A DNA stretch of 44,015 nucleotides, from contig JAZORR010000023.1 in assembly GCA_045656705.1 (NCBI GenBank), positions 1-44,015 on the forward strand, read 5' to 3'. How positions within the stretch are numbered: position 1 is the stretch's first letter; each line of letters starts with the position of its first letter. This stretch comes from RGIG4576 sp045656705 (GTDB taxonomy: Bacteria > Bacteroidota > Bacteroidia > Bacteroidales > Muribaculaceae). Shown piece by piece: positions 15,048-23,788 of the stretch. The notes under the pieces are model-generated. The model saw nothing but the letters and a program-made list of their open reading frames with translations, was not told the DNA's origin and did not search any database. The position numbers and the translations under genes were made by a program.

Positions 15048-15345
15048 CAAACGAAAAAGGTCACAACCTTCCCAATTTGCTCGCTGGATTCCTAACCTAT
15101 AATTTGCGACAGAAAAAGAGTTTTCAAGTCGCTACTTTGAAAGAAGAAAGTTTTTTGATTCATTTATATAATAGTTGTTGTGATAGTCCGTGAGGATAAT
15201 CAATAGGTAATAAGTAATGTTTATTAGTTGTTAGTTTTTTGGGTTAAAAATTAATTATGCCCTACAGGTAAGAAAGATTGATTTTTAGTGTTAGCCGTCA
15301 TTCACGGCAACCTTTAAAAGCACTCCGAGAGGAAGTGCTTTTTTT
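15048..15345 (+). ncRNA. Candidate non-coding RNA of about 300 nt
   Basis: A perfect promoter and a rho-independent terminator bracket about 300 bases without a convincing gene. The reading frame that crosses the first part has no ATG after the predicted start site. Local stems are visible: AAGGT-CACA-ACCTT near the 5' end and GCCGT-CATTC-ACGGC just before the terminator. I do not recognise a known family such as 6S, RNase P, SRP or tmRNA. An alternative is an attenuated leader of glgB (ATG 15569), but glgB has its own perfect promoter after the terminator. Confidence 0.5.
15316..15345 (+). terminator. Terminator of the candidate small RNA
   Basis: AAAAGCACTCC, a GAGA loop and GGAAGTGCTTTT form a stem with one bulged A, followed by a run of T. 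It ends the transcript that starts near 15048 and lies well before glgB. Confidence 0.8.
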
Positions 15346-15509
15346 ATTTATCCATCCCGACATTCCTTATGCTAATCTTAAAAAAAACTTTGGGAGTGCA
15401 TAGTGTGTGACCATAAGTCGCATTACGATATTTATACATCTCATGGAAGGTGATTTGGGTGAGGTAAGTGTAATAGTATTGCCAAGTTAAAGAAAAGTGG
15501 TGAAAATAG

Positions 15510-15540
15510 TTTGATTTGTGCAAGATTATCTCTAATTTTG
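15510..15540 (+). promoter_or_regulatory. Promoter of glgB
   Basis: TTTG (15510-15513), 19 bp, then TAATTTTG (15533-15540) is an exact consensus promoter 28 bases ahead of the glgB ATG at 15569. Confidence 0.75.
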
Positions 15541-15568
15541 CTTATCAGAATATATATAGAACTATAAT

Positions 15569-17644
15569 ATGAAACGAAAACTCCAAATTCTCAAGAACGA
15601 CCCTTGGCTTGAACCATTTAGAGCAGCTATTGAAGGTCGTCATGAAGACGCTTTGAGAAAAGAACGCGAATTGACTGGTGGCAAAGGTACATTGAATGAT
15701 TTTGCCAATGGTCATCATTTCTTTGGTTTGCATCGCACCGATAAGGGCTGGGTGTTCCGTGAATGGGCTCCAAACGCTATCTGCATTTATATGGTAGGTA
15801 CTTTCAACGATTGGGAAGAGCGTGAAGAATTCTGTCTTGAGCGTGGCGAAAATGGTGTGTGGGAACTTACAGTGCCTGCCGATGCCATCAAACACGGCGA
15901 TTTGTATAAATTGCGCATGTATTGGAAAGGTGGTTGTGGTGAGCGAATCCCTTCTTATGCCACTCGTGTGGTGCAAGACAATGTGTCATATCTGTTCTCG
16001 GCTGAGGTTTGGGCTCCTGAAAATCCTTATCAATTTAAGGATGAAGGTTTCACTCCAAATACCACTCCGCTTCTTATCTACGAATGCCACATCGGTATGG
16101 GGCAAAACAAGGAAGATGTGGGCACTTACGATGAGTTTTGCGAAAAGGTGCTTCCTCGTGTGAAGGCCAACGGATATAATGCCATCCAAATTATGGCTAT
16201 TCAGGAGCATCCTTATTATGGTTCGTTTGGATATCATGTGTCAAACTTCTTTGCTGCTTCGAGTCGTTTTGGCACACCAGAGCAATTAAAGCATCTTATC
16301 GACACGGCTCACTCTATGGGCATAAGTGTGATTATGGATATTGTGCATTCTCACGCTGTGAAGAATGAGGCCGAAGGTTTGGGCCGTTTCGATGGTAGCC
16401 ACGACCAATATTTCTATGGCGATGAGCGTCGCGAACATCCAGCATGGGATTCTCTTTGCTTTGACTACGGAAAGAATGAAGTGATGCACTTCTTGCTTTC
16501 AAACTGTAAATATTGGCTTGAAGAATACCATTTCGATGGTTTCCGTTTCGATGGTGTGACTTCAATGCTTTACTATAACCATGGTCTCGGACAGGCTTTT
16601 GGTGGATATGAAGACTATTTCAATGGTGGACAAGACACCAATGCTATTGCATATCTTACGCTTGCCAATAAACTTATCCACGAGGTAAATCCTCAAGCCA
16701 TCACCATTGCCGAAGAAATGAGTGGTATGCCAGGACTTGCCACCAAGATAGAGTGGGGTGGTATGGGATTCGACTATCGCATGGCCATGGGTGTACCCGA
16801 TTATTGGATTAAGATGATTAAGGAAAAGAAAGACGAAGATTGGCATCCAACTTCGATTTTCTGGGAACTTACCAATCGCCGTGCCGACGAAAAGACTATC
16901 AGCTATGCCGAAAGTCACGACCAAGCACTTGTGGGCGATAAGACTCTCATTTTCCGCCTTATCGATAGTGATATGTATTGGCATATGATGGTGGACGATG
17001 ACAATATGAATGTGGATCGTGGTATCTCGCTTCACAAAATGATTCGCCTTGTCACTTGTGCCACTATCAATGGTGGATATCTCAACTTTATGGGCAATGA
17101 ATTTGGTCACCCTGAGTGGATCGACTTCCCTCGCGAGGGCAATGATTGGAGTTATAAGTATGCTCGCCGTCAATGGGACTTGGTTGACCGTGAAGATTTG
17201 AAATATCGCTTCCTCAATGCCTTCGACAATGCAATGCTTAGCGTGATTGGTGGCAAAAAGAACTTCCAAAAATATCCTGTGGTGAAGATTTGGGAAAAAG
17301 ACGACGACCAAGTGCTTGCATTTATGCGTGGCGACTTGCTTTTCGTGTTCAACTTCAACCCATCTAAGTCGTTCACCGATTATGGTATACTAGCACCAGA
17401 AGGCGAATATGTGGGAGTGATGAACTCCGACCAAATAGAGTTTGGTGGTCACGGCAACATCAGTATGAAAGTGAAACATTTTACTCATCACGATGAGTTG
17501 TATAGCAAGTATGGTGTGAGCTGGTTGAAACTCTATTTGCCTGCACGCACTGCACAAGTGCTACGCCTTAAAAAGACTCGCAAGGCAGCAACAGTAAAAG
17601 TGGCAAAGAAAAAAGTAAAGAAATCAACCACCAAAAAGAAATAA
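15569..17644 (+). CDS. glgB: 1,4-alpha-glucan branching enzyme
   Basis: This 691-residue GH13 enzyme cuts alpha-1,4 glucan and rejoins the piece as an alpha-1,6 branch during glycogen synthesis. An N-terminal CBM48-like part (FFGLHRTDKGWVFREWAPNA) precedes the barrel. The four GH13 regions are visible: DIVHSHAV (257-264), GFRFDGV with nucleophile D328, AEEMSG with acid E382, and AESHDQ with H450-D451. The sequence resembles the eukaryote-like (GH13_8) branch rather than E. coli GlgB. The C-terminus has an unusual Lys-rich tail (KVAKKKVKKSTTKKK). It lies four bases ahead of a secreted metallophosphoesterase gene, so the two share a transcript. Confidence 0.95.
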   Translation: MKRKLQILKNDPWLEPFRAAIEGRHEDALRKERELTGGKGTLNDFANGHHFFGLHRTDKGWVFREWAPNAICIYMVGTFNDWEEREEFCLERGENGVWELTVPADAIKHGDLYKLRMYWKGGCGERIPSYATRVVQDNVSYLFSAEVWAPENPYQFKDEGFTPNTTPLLIYECHIGMGQNKEDVGTYDEFCEKVLPRVKANGYNAIQIMAIQEHPYYGSFGYHVSNFFAASSRFGTPEQLKHLIDTAHSMGISVIMDIVHSHAVKNEAEGLGRFDGSHDQYFYGDERREHPAWDSLCFDYGKNEVMHFLLSNCKYWLEEYHFDGFRFDGVTSMLYYNHGLGQAFGGYEDYFNGGQDTNAIAYLTLANKLIHEVNPQAITIAEEMSGMPGLATKIEWGGMGFDYRMAMGVPDYWIKMIKEKKDEDWHPTSIFWELTNRRADEKTISYAESHDQALVGDKTLIFRLIDSDMYWHMMVDDDNMNVDRGISLHKMIRLVTCATINGGYLNFMGNEFGHPEWIDFPREGNDWSYKYARRQWDLVDREDLKYRFLNAFDNAMLSVIGGKKNFQKYPVVKIWEKDDDQVLAFMRGDLLFVFNFNPSKSFTDYGILAPEGEYVGVMNSDQIEFGGHGNISMKVKHFTHHDELYSKYGVSWLKLYLPARTAQVLRLKKTRKAATVKVAKKKVKKSTTKKK

Positions 17645-17648
17645 GCCA

Positions 17649-19172
17649 ATGTTGAAAAGGATATTTTGCCTATCGGCCATAATTCTGTTGTGTGCAGTAA
17701 TATCTTCGGCCGAAACACTCGTGGAAGTGCAAGGTCGTGTATATGAAGATGTAAACGGGAATGGTGCCTACGATAAGGGTAAAGATCGTGCCGTTAAAGG
17801 TATGTTGATTTCTGATGGCGACACTGTGATTGCCTGCAAAAAGGATGGAACATACAAATTGCATACATCGCGAGGCAATAGTATATTCCCTATTCTGCCT
17901 GCAGGATATGATATGCCTTCGCAAGTGCCTAATTCTTCATTTGTGAATATTCCTGTGCAAGGTGATGACACAAAGATGACTATAGACATTGCTGTAGTCG
18001 CCGATGCTAATGGGTTGAACGATAATTTCACTCTTAATGCCGTGGGCGATGTGCAGGTGCGAGATCTTCACGAGATGGAATATGCAAATAGAAGCATTTT
18101 TACCGAATTAGCCGAAGCTGGCAACAACACATTCAATATGTGGCTTGGCGATTTATGCTTCGACAATTTGGCAATGCTTCCTATCCTTAAAAATATGATG
18201 GATTTTCTGCCATCTAAATCGTGGACCATAATGGGCAATCACGATCGCGATTATGTGATGCCATTAAGTCATCAAAACAATACTTACAACAGTATCTTTG
18301 GTGCTGCCGATTTCTCATTCAATCGTGGTAATGTGCATTTTATCGTGCTTAATACTATTATAGGCACCGATAAGAAGAAATATCGCGAAGGATTGCGTCC
18401 ACAACAAATTCGATTCATCAAGAACGATTTGGCTTATGTGCCTGCCAAAAAACAAATTGTGCTTGTGATGCATGCTCCTATTTCTGGTTTTGATGAAGGT
18501 CTTGACCAATTGTTGGGCGTATTGGAAGGCCGAGGCCATGTGTTGGCTATCGCTGGCCATTGGCATAAGGCTATTCGTCGTTTCGTTCACGGAAAGGGTG
18601 TTACTATACATGAAGTTACTGCTGGTTCTACTTGTGGATATTGGTGGCGTGGTGAGCGTGATTGGAACAATGTTCCGTCATCAATTCAATATTGTGGAAC
18701 TCCTCGCAATTATCATGTGTTCTCTTTCACTAAAGACGGTTATAACTTTAAGTTTAAAGGCGTTGGTATGGACGCCAATAAGCAGATGTCTATCCATGTG
18801 GCAGGTATCGACACCACCGATGTGCATGTACCCGAATTGGCAGAATTGCCAAAAGGAATGATTGTGGCAAATATTTGGGGTGCTTGCGATAGCACAGAGG
18901 TCACCTGTGTGGTTGATGGCAAGGATTTGATTCCTATGACCAGAACTGTTATGGTGTCGCCTGAAGTGGCCAGAAGCAATGCTCTTACTGCTGAAAAGGT
19001 TTATCCTACTAAGTATTCGCGCAAGCCAGTGACTGGCAAGCAGAAGTCGCCACATGTGTGGACTGTGACATTACCCGAAAAATATCCTACAGGTTCACAC
19101 TCAATAGTGATAAATGCGAAAGATAACTATGGATTGTCGTGCAAAGGGGCAAGAACATTTTATCTGAAGTAA
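17649..19172 (+). CDS. Secreted calcineurin-like metallophosphoesterase
   Basis: The 507-residue product starts with a signal peptide (MLKRIFCLSAIILLCAVISS). A beta domain follows that resembles the SdrD/prealbumin-like N-domain of this family (VYEDVNGNGAYDKGKDRAVK). The metal-binding motifs follow: GDVQVRD (133-139, Gln where many relatives have His), GDLCFD (167-172), GNHDRD (196-201), H275 in VMHAPI and GHWH (303-306). The C-terminal third is a separate beta domain. The layout (N-domain, catalytic core, C-domain) is that of periplasmic Bacteroidetes phosphoesterases of unknown substrate. It directly follows glgB. Confidence 0.9.
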   Translation: MLKRIFCLSAIILLCAVISSAETLVEVQGRVYEDVNGNGAYDKGKDRAVKGMLISDGDTVIACKKDGTYKLHTSRGNSIFPILPAGYDMPSQVPNSSFVNIPVQGDDTKMTIDIAVVADANGLNDNFTLNAVGDVQVRDLHEMEYANRSIFTELAEAGNNTFNMWLGDLCFDNLAMLPILKNMMDFLPSKSWTIMGNHDRDYVMPLSHQNNTYNSIFGAADFSFNRGNVHFIVLNTIIGTDKKKYREGLRPQQIRFIKNDLAYVPAKKQIVLVMHAPISGFDEGLDQLLGVLEGRGHVLAIAGHWHKAIRRFVHGKGVTIHEVTAGSTCGYWWRGERDWNNVPSSIQYCGTPRNYHVFSFTKDGYNFKFKGVGMDANKQMSIHVAGIDTTDVHVPELAELPKGMIVANIWGACDSTEVTCVVDGKDLIPMTRTVMVSPEVARSNALTAEKVYPTKYSRKPVTGKQKSPHVWTVTLPEKYPTGSHSIVINAKDNYGLSCKGARTFYLK

Positions 19173-19200
19173 AGAAAACGCCAAAATTTTAATGATAAAG

Positions 19201-19234
19201 GAAGCCAGTCACTTTTTTGCGACTGGCTTTCTTG
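19201..19234 (+). terminator. Terminator of the glgB operon
   Basis: GAAGCCAGTC and GACTGGCTTTC form a stem around a ten-base loop, followed by a short T-rich run. It lies 28 bases beyond the stop of the phosphoesterase gene. Confidence 0.8.
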
Positions 19235-19371
19235 TGTGTTTCATAGTAGGGCTGTAAATAAGGTCGTTTTCTATGTACTAACTTTTCATCTATTTATGGA
19301 GCTATTATTCTATTGCTATATATATGACAATTTTCTTACCAAAAAGTTTAAGAGAAACCTTAAATTTTTAT

Positions 19372-20028
19372 TTATTTCGTGAAGAAGTCGCTATCGGCGT
19401 TGTATTCAGTGTCCTCAAATTCTTTGCTCTTGTATGCACCAGTTTTCCAACTAATGAAGTCGAAAAGTCGTGAGCGTGAGCGCGATTCCTTTTCCCACAT
19501 AGAAGTAGTGCCCTCTTTGGTGGCCTCGAAATTGAGAGCATTGTTGATTGACATCTTCTTAGCGAAGTTTTTTGCATCTTGGTTGGCACCGATATAGGTA
19601 AAAATCCATCCTTTAGCCTTCATTTCTTCCACGAGAGCCTTGATAGCACTGCCGCTATATTCGCGTGAAGCATTTTCATAGCCATCGGTGATTATAGTCA
19701 CCAGCACATTATCCACCTCTGCCACATGTCGGCGTAGGTGATTGATCGCATTTCCCATAGCATCAAATAGAGGTGTACCATAGCTTGGCCAATACTTGTC
19801 GGCATCCACCTCCTTGAGTTCGCTTGCAGGGATACAATCGTGGATAGTCTTCACCTTTTCCGAATTGAACGATACCAACGATACAAAATGTTCTTGGTCT
19901 GGGTGATCTTCTTGAGCCTTACGGATGGTTTGGATAGTTTCGTTAAGTCCCGAGATAGCTTGTTGAGCGATGCTTTGCATAGAGCCACTCTCATCGATGA
20001 TGAGAAGATTAAAAATTCTGGTTTTCAT
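19372..20028 (-). CDS. vWA-domain protein with intact MIDAS
   Basis: This 218-residue protein is essentially one von Willebrand factor A domain. The metal-ion site is complete: D12-E-S14-G-S16, T85 in SYGTPLFD and D115 in TIITDGYENA. There is no signal peptide or membrane helix, so it should be cytoplasmic. Stand-alone vWA proteins of this type appear in chaperone-like, tellurium-resistance-like and some defence contexts; no partner gene is adjacent here. The next gene on the same strand, 440 bases upstream, is cas2, with the single CRISPR repeat between them. Confidence 0.85.
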   Translation of the reverse strand: MKTRIFNLLIIDESGSMQSIAQQAISGLNETIQTIRKAQEDHPDQEHFVSLVSFNSEKVKTIHDCIPASELKEVDADKYWPSYGTPLFDAMGNAINHLRRHVAEVDNVLVTIITDGYENASREYSGSAIKALVEEMKAKGWIFTYIGANQDAKNFAKKMSINNALNFEATKEGTTSMWEKESRSRSRLFDFISWKTGAYKSKEFEDTEYNADSDFFTK

Positions 20029-20271
20029 TTTATTCCTATTTTTTTATAATTAATAATATTGTGATAATTTATAAAATCCTATTTGTATAACTCACACATT
20101 TACCATCGGTTATTTATCTATCCCATCGATAAATATGTCGGAGTATTCATTGGTCATTAAAACCTGTCATACCTTTCCTACTAAATAGATATTACAAATA
20201 CCGTGCCAAAAAAAATCACTGTCATTATTGGCAGAAAAATAATATTCATTCCAAATAGCATGGTAAGCCTT
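20029..20271. other. Gene-free stretch between the vWA gene and the CRISPR repeat
   Basis: I see no gene, second CRISPR repeat or clear promoter here. The position where a second repeat would fall after a normal 33-36 base spacer (about 20205-20237) holds unrelated sequence. Confidence 0.5.
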
Positions 20272-20303
20272 GTTTCAATCCACGCACCCGCGTGGGGTGC
20301 GAC
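20272..20303 (-). CRISPR. Single type I-C CRISPR repeat, no spacer
   Basis: These 32 bases read, on the minus strand, GTCGCACCCCACGCGGGTGC followed by GTGGATTGAAAC. This is the well-known type I-C repeat with its GCACCC...GGGTGC stem and GTTTCAATCCAC end. The orientation fits transcription away from cas2. No second copy, complete or degenerate, is seen on either side. The array is therefore reduced to its first repeat. Confidence 0.85.
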
Positions 20304-20470
20304 AGTATATCATCTAATTTGGTGATATCTAAGCGTTTAATAGCGGTATTTTGCGAATACATTTATTGTGTTGTGAAAAAAGATACTATTTTTTGCGTTT
20401 AAGGAGTTATTTGATTGTGTTTCAATTAGTGCGAAAGTAGGGGTATTTATGCAACGCTTTACATTCGCAT
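20304..20470 (-). promoter_or_regulatory. CRISPR leader
   Basis: The 167 AT-rich bases between the cas2 stop and the repeat occupy the leader position, where new spacers would be inserted. It includes the long T-rich segment TATTTTTTGCGTTTAAGGAG seen near 20387. The function is inferred from position only. Confidence 0.5.
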
Positions 20471-20761
20471 TTATATGATTAATTCGGAATCTATTGCAAA
20501 GGTCGTATTTTCCCCGATATATTCAATCCTTTTGTTCCAATTTTTTCCTAAAAAATAAAATCGTATGCTATCTTGGTCTAAAGATATGATAGATTCTAAT
20601 TTAGATTTTAATATGCAAAATTGGGATTCTGAGAGTAAGCATTCGAAAACAGAATTTTGTACCTTTCTACCATAATTAACACATTCTTTAGCTACATGAC
20701 GCAAGCGTTTCTTGCCTTCGGGTGTGGTAGTATCCACATCATACGTTATTAGAATCATCAT
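20471..20761 (-). CDS. cas2: CRISPR-associated endonuclease Cas2, type I-C
   Basis: The 96-residue product opens MMILITYDVDTTTPEGKKRL with the conserved metal-binding Asp in the first strand. It continues QNSVFECLLSESQF and SIRFYFLGKNWNKRIEYIGE, which match type I-C Cas2 along their whole length. Cas2 is the non-catalytic core of the Cas1-Cas2 spacer integrase. The gene appears full length. Its start lies four bases beyond the original, pre-frameshift cas1 stop at 20766. With cas1 damaged and no effector genes, it is probably no longer functional. Confidence 0.92.
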   Translation of the reverse strand: MMILITYDVDTTTPEGKKRLRHVAKECVNYGRKVQNSVFECLLSESQFCILKSKLESIISLDQDSIRFYFLGKNWNKRIEYIGENTTFAIDSELII

Positions 20762-20765
20762 AATA

Positions 20766-21787
20766 TTAGTTTATTAAAAATACAGGGTAATTATCAATAT
20801 CTCCACGAAGATAACGTGCAAGCATCATTGCTTGAACGTGAGGCAGTAGCCCGATAGAGATTTTTCTCCTAAATAGGGATGTGTAAATGTTTCTCTTTTG
20901 CGACTTTGCCATGCTGTAAGAATGATTTTTCTACCATCTTCTGTCATTACTACTCCATCCTCTCCTTGGCGTACAAAATCACGGATACTGATTTGTTTGC
21001 GATTTATAAGAGATAATACTAATCTATCACCTAAATAAGCTCTTAATTCTTCCATCATATCAAGAGCTAAGGAAGTGCGTCCTGGACGTAATGTGTGAAA
21101 GAAACCAACATAAGGATCGAGCCCTACGGCTTCAAGAGCTGAACTAACTTCGGATGCTATTAATGTGTATACGAAAGATAACATTGCATTCACTGCATCT
21201 TTGGGTGGTCGACGATTTCGTCCGTTGAAAATGAAATCTTGTTTTTGATGTAGTATTAAATGGGGAAACACACTGAAATATAGACTGGCAGCATCACCTT
21301 CCACACCCCTAAGTTCGTCGGATGTAGATGTCTTTAATGCTTTTTGCTTACTATTGTTGAGATGAGAAATTACAGTAGTTATTGCATGGTTTTCTCCATT
21401 GTCGCGCAAGAATCGTGCAAGTATATTGCGATAGTTCTGAATTTTGCCTGCTACAAATAGTTTACTTAGGTCAAGTGCAAAATGCGTGTCTTGAGATAAA
21501 TTCAACTGACGAGTGCGAAGTAGTACATTTCCTTTGATTGGACCTTGAAATCTTCCTATATATTTACCATTAGGAGAAAGAAAGCATAGTGAAACTCCAT
21601 TATCGGCACAAAGCTTCATCAATCCAGGTGATGCTCCCATATATCCAAAAGTAACGATACCTTCAATATTAATTATAGGTATGCGAAAGATTTCGTTTTG
21701 ATTTACAGAAACCACTACATTCATTCCATCCTTACTCAAATATGCGTCGCGAGTGGTTATGTATAAGGTATTAAGAAGTTTCCTCAT
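20766..21787 (-). pseudogene. cas1: Type I-C cas1 with a one-base frameshift near its end
   Basis: The open frame (20825-21787, 320 residues) keeps the Cas1 integrase residues: E163 in GVEGDAAS, H231 in GFFHTLRP and D243 in ALDMMEE. After THPYLGEK the frame turns into SLSGYCLTFKQ and stops. In the next frame the family's C-terminus continues without interruption: ISIGLLPHVQAMMLARYLRG, then DIDNYPVFLIN, to a stop at 20766. Adding one A to the run of five A (plus-strand T at 20861-20865) restores the full protein. The lost segment is about 32 residues of the conserved C-terminal helices. A sequencing error in the homopolymer is the alternative. Confidence 0.85.
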
Positions 21788-22139
21788 ATAAGTATTTTTG
21801 TAAATAATTGTCCACTTTGATGCATTTGTGTGTTTTAGGTATACAAATGTCTATAAGTGAACAATTTCGGCAATGTTTACCTTCGTTGGGTTTAGGTATA
21901 ATATTAGATTTGAATATTTGGTGCATATCTTCTGCACATTGGCTCTCTGCCATGCCAAAATTACTTGCAAATTCGGCAGAAAGTTGTGCGACACCTTCTT
22001 GATGTTCGTCGTTAGATTGGAATTCCCATTCAATTCCATTATTTTTGATGTGTGAAATTATCATTTTATCTTTTTCCTTAAAGTTCGGTAATATAAGGTT
22101 GAAATTACTATTTCCCTTTTCGGTACAAATGTAATTCAT
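21771..22139 (-). pseudogene. cas4: Cas4-like remnant (C-terminal Fe-S segment only)
   Basis: The 122-residue product ends in HCRNCSLIDICIPKTHKCIK, the C-x2-C-x5-C cluster and Pro of the Cas4 C-terminus. It overlaps the cas1 start by 17 bases, as in type I-C loci. A normal Cas4 is about 200 residues, with an N-terminal cysteine and a RecB-type nuclease core ('D...E.K'). Here the first 75 residues (MNYICTEKGNSNFNLILPNF onward) show neither. So the gene has lost its front or has been joined to other sequence. No cas3, cas5, cas8c or cas7 lies upstream. Confidence 0.6.
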
Positions 22140-22140
22140 T

Positions 22141-22188
22141 AAAAAATCATAAGCAAAAATAAAGTCAAAAATAATTTTATGATTTTTT
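22141..22188. other. Perfect 12-base inverted repeat ahead of the cas remnant
   Basis: AAAAAATCATAA (22141-22152) and TTATGATTTTTT (22177-22188) are exact inverses around 24 bases. The repeat begins two bases from the cas4-remnant ATG. Two TATTTTTG boxes (minus strand, 22161-22154 and 22173-22166) lie inside it. It could be an operator, or a terminator left after deletion of the effector genes. Confidence 0.45.
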
Positions 22189-22266
22189 GCGGGTTTTGAC
22201 TTTGAGTATACTTCTCACACTTTATAAGGTTGCAGAGTTTAGGTGGTTTTCGGGGAAAAAACAAGT

Positions 22267-22320
22267 TATTCGCCGAAAAATTTCGGCGAATAGTGAGTGT
22301 AATCTCCGAAAATGGAGATT
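22267..22320 (-). terminator. Double hairpin downstream of the RsmF-like gene
   Basis: TATTCGCCGAAA / TTTCGGCGAATA (22267-22292) is a perfect 12-base inverted repeat. It is next to AATCTCC-GAAAAT-GGAGATT (22301-22320). On the minus strand the first is followed by ACTTGTTTTTT, so it should terminate transcription from 22356-23744 before the cas remnant. Confidence 0.6.
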
Positions 22321-22355
22321 ATAGTGTCGGTATATGCTATTGATTTTCTTGCTCC

Positions 22356-23744
22356 TTACACTATTTGTGGTGGGGTGGTGGGGATGTGGGTACTTTTGAT
22401 ACGCCATTCTTTAGGGTAGAGATTGTTGGCTCGGTTGCCGAGGTTTTTTACCCATCCGAGAGGCATATCGTTGTATTTAATAAGCACGAAACCTCGTGGT
22501 GCGTCAATGGTGATGGTTTCGCCACGCAGATATGCTATGGCAGTAGCGTAGTCCACTTCACACGCAGGGAATGCCTTGTGTTGCAGGCAGGTATTGAGTG
22601 CAAGCGAATGTGCAGGGATGAGGTCTTTACCCTTCACTGTGGCCACTTCGCATCCGTAGTATATTACGCGCAGATTGTCGCGTAGGATGGCTATTTCGTC
22701 GGCATATTCTGTTGAAATGGCGTTGATACTGTCAGTTGATGCTATGAGTTGAGTATTGCGAGGGTTAGCAATCCATTCTTTTGCGAGTGCTGGCACTTGT
22801 GCAGGGGTATCTTTCTTGCCTTTTTTGTTTTTGCTTACGCGAATGGTTTCGCGAGGTTCGTCATCGGGTTTACGTACCACAGCGAGGAAGAGTCCTTCGC
22901 CTCGAGTGCGATGAGGGAAGAAGTGATAGCCGTGAGTGGGCGAATCTATTGCAGTGTGAATGTTCCATTCGGCAGGAGGGCATAGGTCAATACTTTCTGC
23001 ACCGAGTGAATTGACAAGATATTCCACAATGTCCTCGTTTTCGGGACGATTGAATGTGCAAGTGCTATATATGAACAATCCACCTGGACGAAGGGCATGC
23101 CAAGCATTGTCCACAATTTCGCGTTGACGCTCGGCACATTCTCTCACTAGTGCAGGCGACCATTGAGCCACAGCCTCATCATCCTTACGCATCATTCCCT
23201 CGCCGCTGCAAGGCACATCGGCTGCGATGATATCGAAGAAATGTGTGAGTGGAGCATAGGCAGCAGAATCGTTACAAGTGACCACGCAATTAGGATATCC
23301 CCATTTGATAAGGTTTTCCTTGAGGATTTGAGCACGATTGCTCATAATCTCGTTTGCCACCACGAGCGAACCTTCGGGCAGAGCATCAATTGCAGTAGTG
23401 GTTTTGCCCCCAGGTGCTGCACATAGGTCGAGATAACGCACAGGTTCGTCCTTGCTCACAAGTCGCTCTATGGCATAGGTGAGAAACATTGATGAGGCAT
23501 CCTGAACATAGTAACTGCCAGCATGGAGTGCAGGATCGAAGGTGAACTGTGGTCGCTCGTCGAGATAAAAACCCCTCGCACACCATGGCACGAGATTTTC
23601 GGCAGGTGTGGCAGAGCATTTGGCAGAGTTGATACGCACCGATACCGATGGATCGCTCTCGCCAAGTGCATCTATCAAAGCCTTTGCCTCCTCAAGGGGC
23701 AAAAGTTCACTTATCTCTTTTATAAACAATTCAGGAAGTGCCAT
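22356..23744 (-). CDS. rsmF: RsmF-like rRNA cytosine-C5 methyltransferase
   Basis: This 462-residue NOL1/NOP2/Sun-family enzyme methylates cytosine C5 in rRNA using SAM. The SAM-binding motif is DLCAAPGGKT (106-115). The two active cysteines are C179 in DVPCSGEGMMRKD and C229 in YSTCTFNRPENE. An N-terminal helical part precedes the fold. A C-terminal PUA-like segment (GWVKNLGNRANNLYPKEWRI) is the mark of the RsmF/YebU branch. The start at 23744 gives a standard N-terminus (MALPELFIKEISELL). The exact target base in this organism is inferred from the family. A related RsmB-type specificity cannot be fully excluded. Confidence 0.85.
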   Translation of the reverse strand: MALPELFIKEISELLPLEEAKALIDALGESDPSVSVRINSAKCSATPAENLVPWCARGFYLDERPQFTFDPALHAGSYYVQDASSMFLTYAIERLVSKDEPVRYLDLCAAPGGKTTTAIDALPEGSLVVANEIMSNRAQILKENLIKWGYPNCVVTCNDSAAYAPLTHFFDIIAADVPCSGEGMMRKDDEAVAQWSPALVRECAERQREIVDNAWHALRPGGLFIYSTCTFNRPENEDIVEYLVNSLGAESIDLCPPAEWNIHTAIDSPTHGYHFFPHRTRGEGLFLAVVRKPDDEPRETIRVSKNKKGKKDTPAQVPALAKEWIANPRNTQLIASTDSINAISTEYADEIAILRDNLRVIYYGCEVATVKGKDLIPAHSLALNTCLQHKAFPACEVDYATAIAYLRGETITIDAPRGFVLIKYNDMPLGWVKNLGNRANNLYPKEWRIKSTHIPTTPPQIV

Positions 23745-23788
23745 AAATCAATAATCTTTGTTACTGGACTACAAAAAATGCGGTATTT

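Noticed and set aside
14948..15193. Rightward frame of 81 residues after the DUF6377-type gene
   Set aside because: It starts before the predicted transcript and has no ATG after the consensus promoter. I prefer a non-coding RNA.
16562..17311. Long leftward frame antisense to glgB
   Set aside because: It lies wholly inside glgB, which has all GH13 motifs, and its product has no recognisable pattern.
20029..20271. Further degenerate CRISPR repeats left of the single copy
   Set aside because: The position expected after one spacer holds unrelated sequence and I found no partial GTTTCAATC match.
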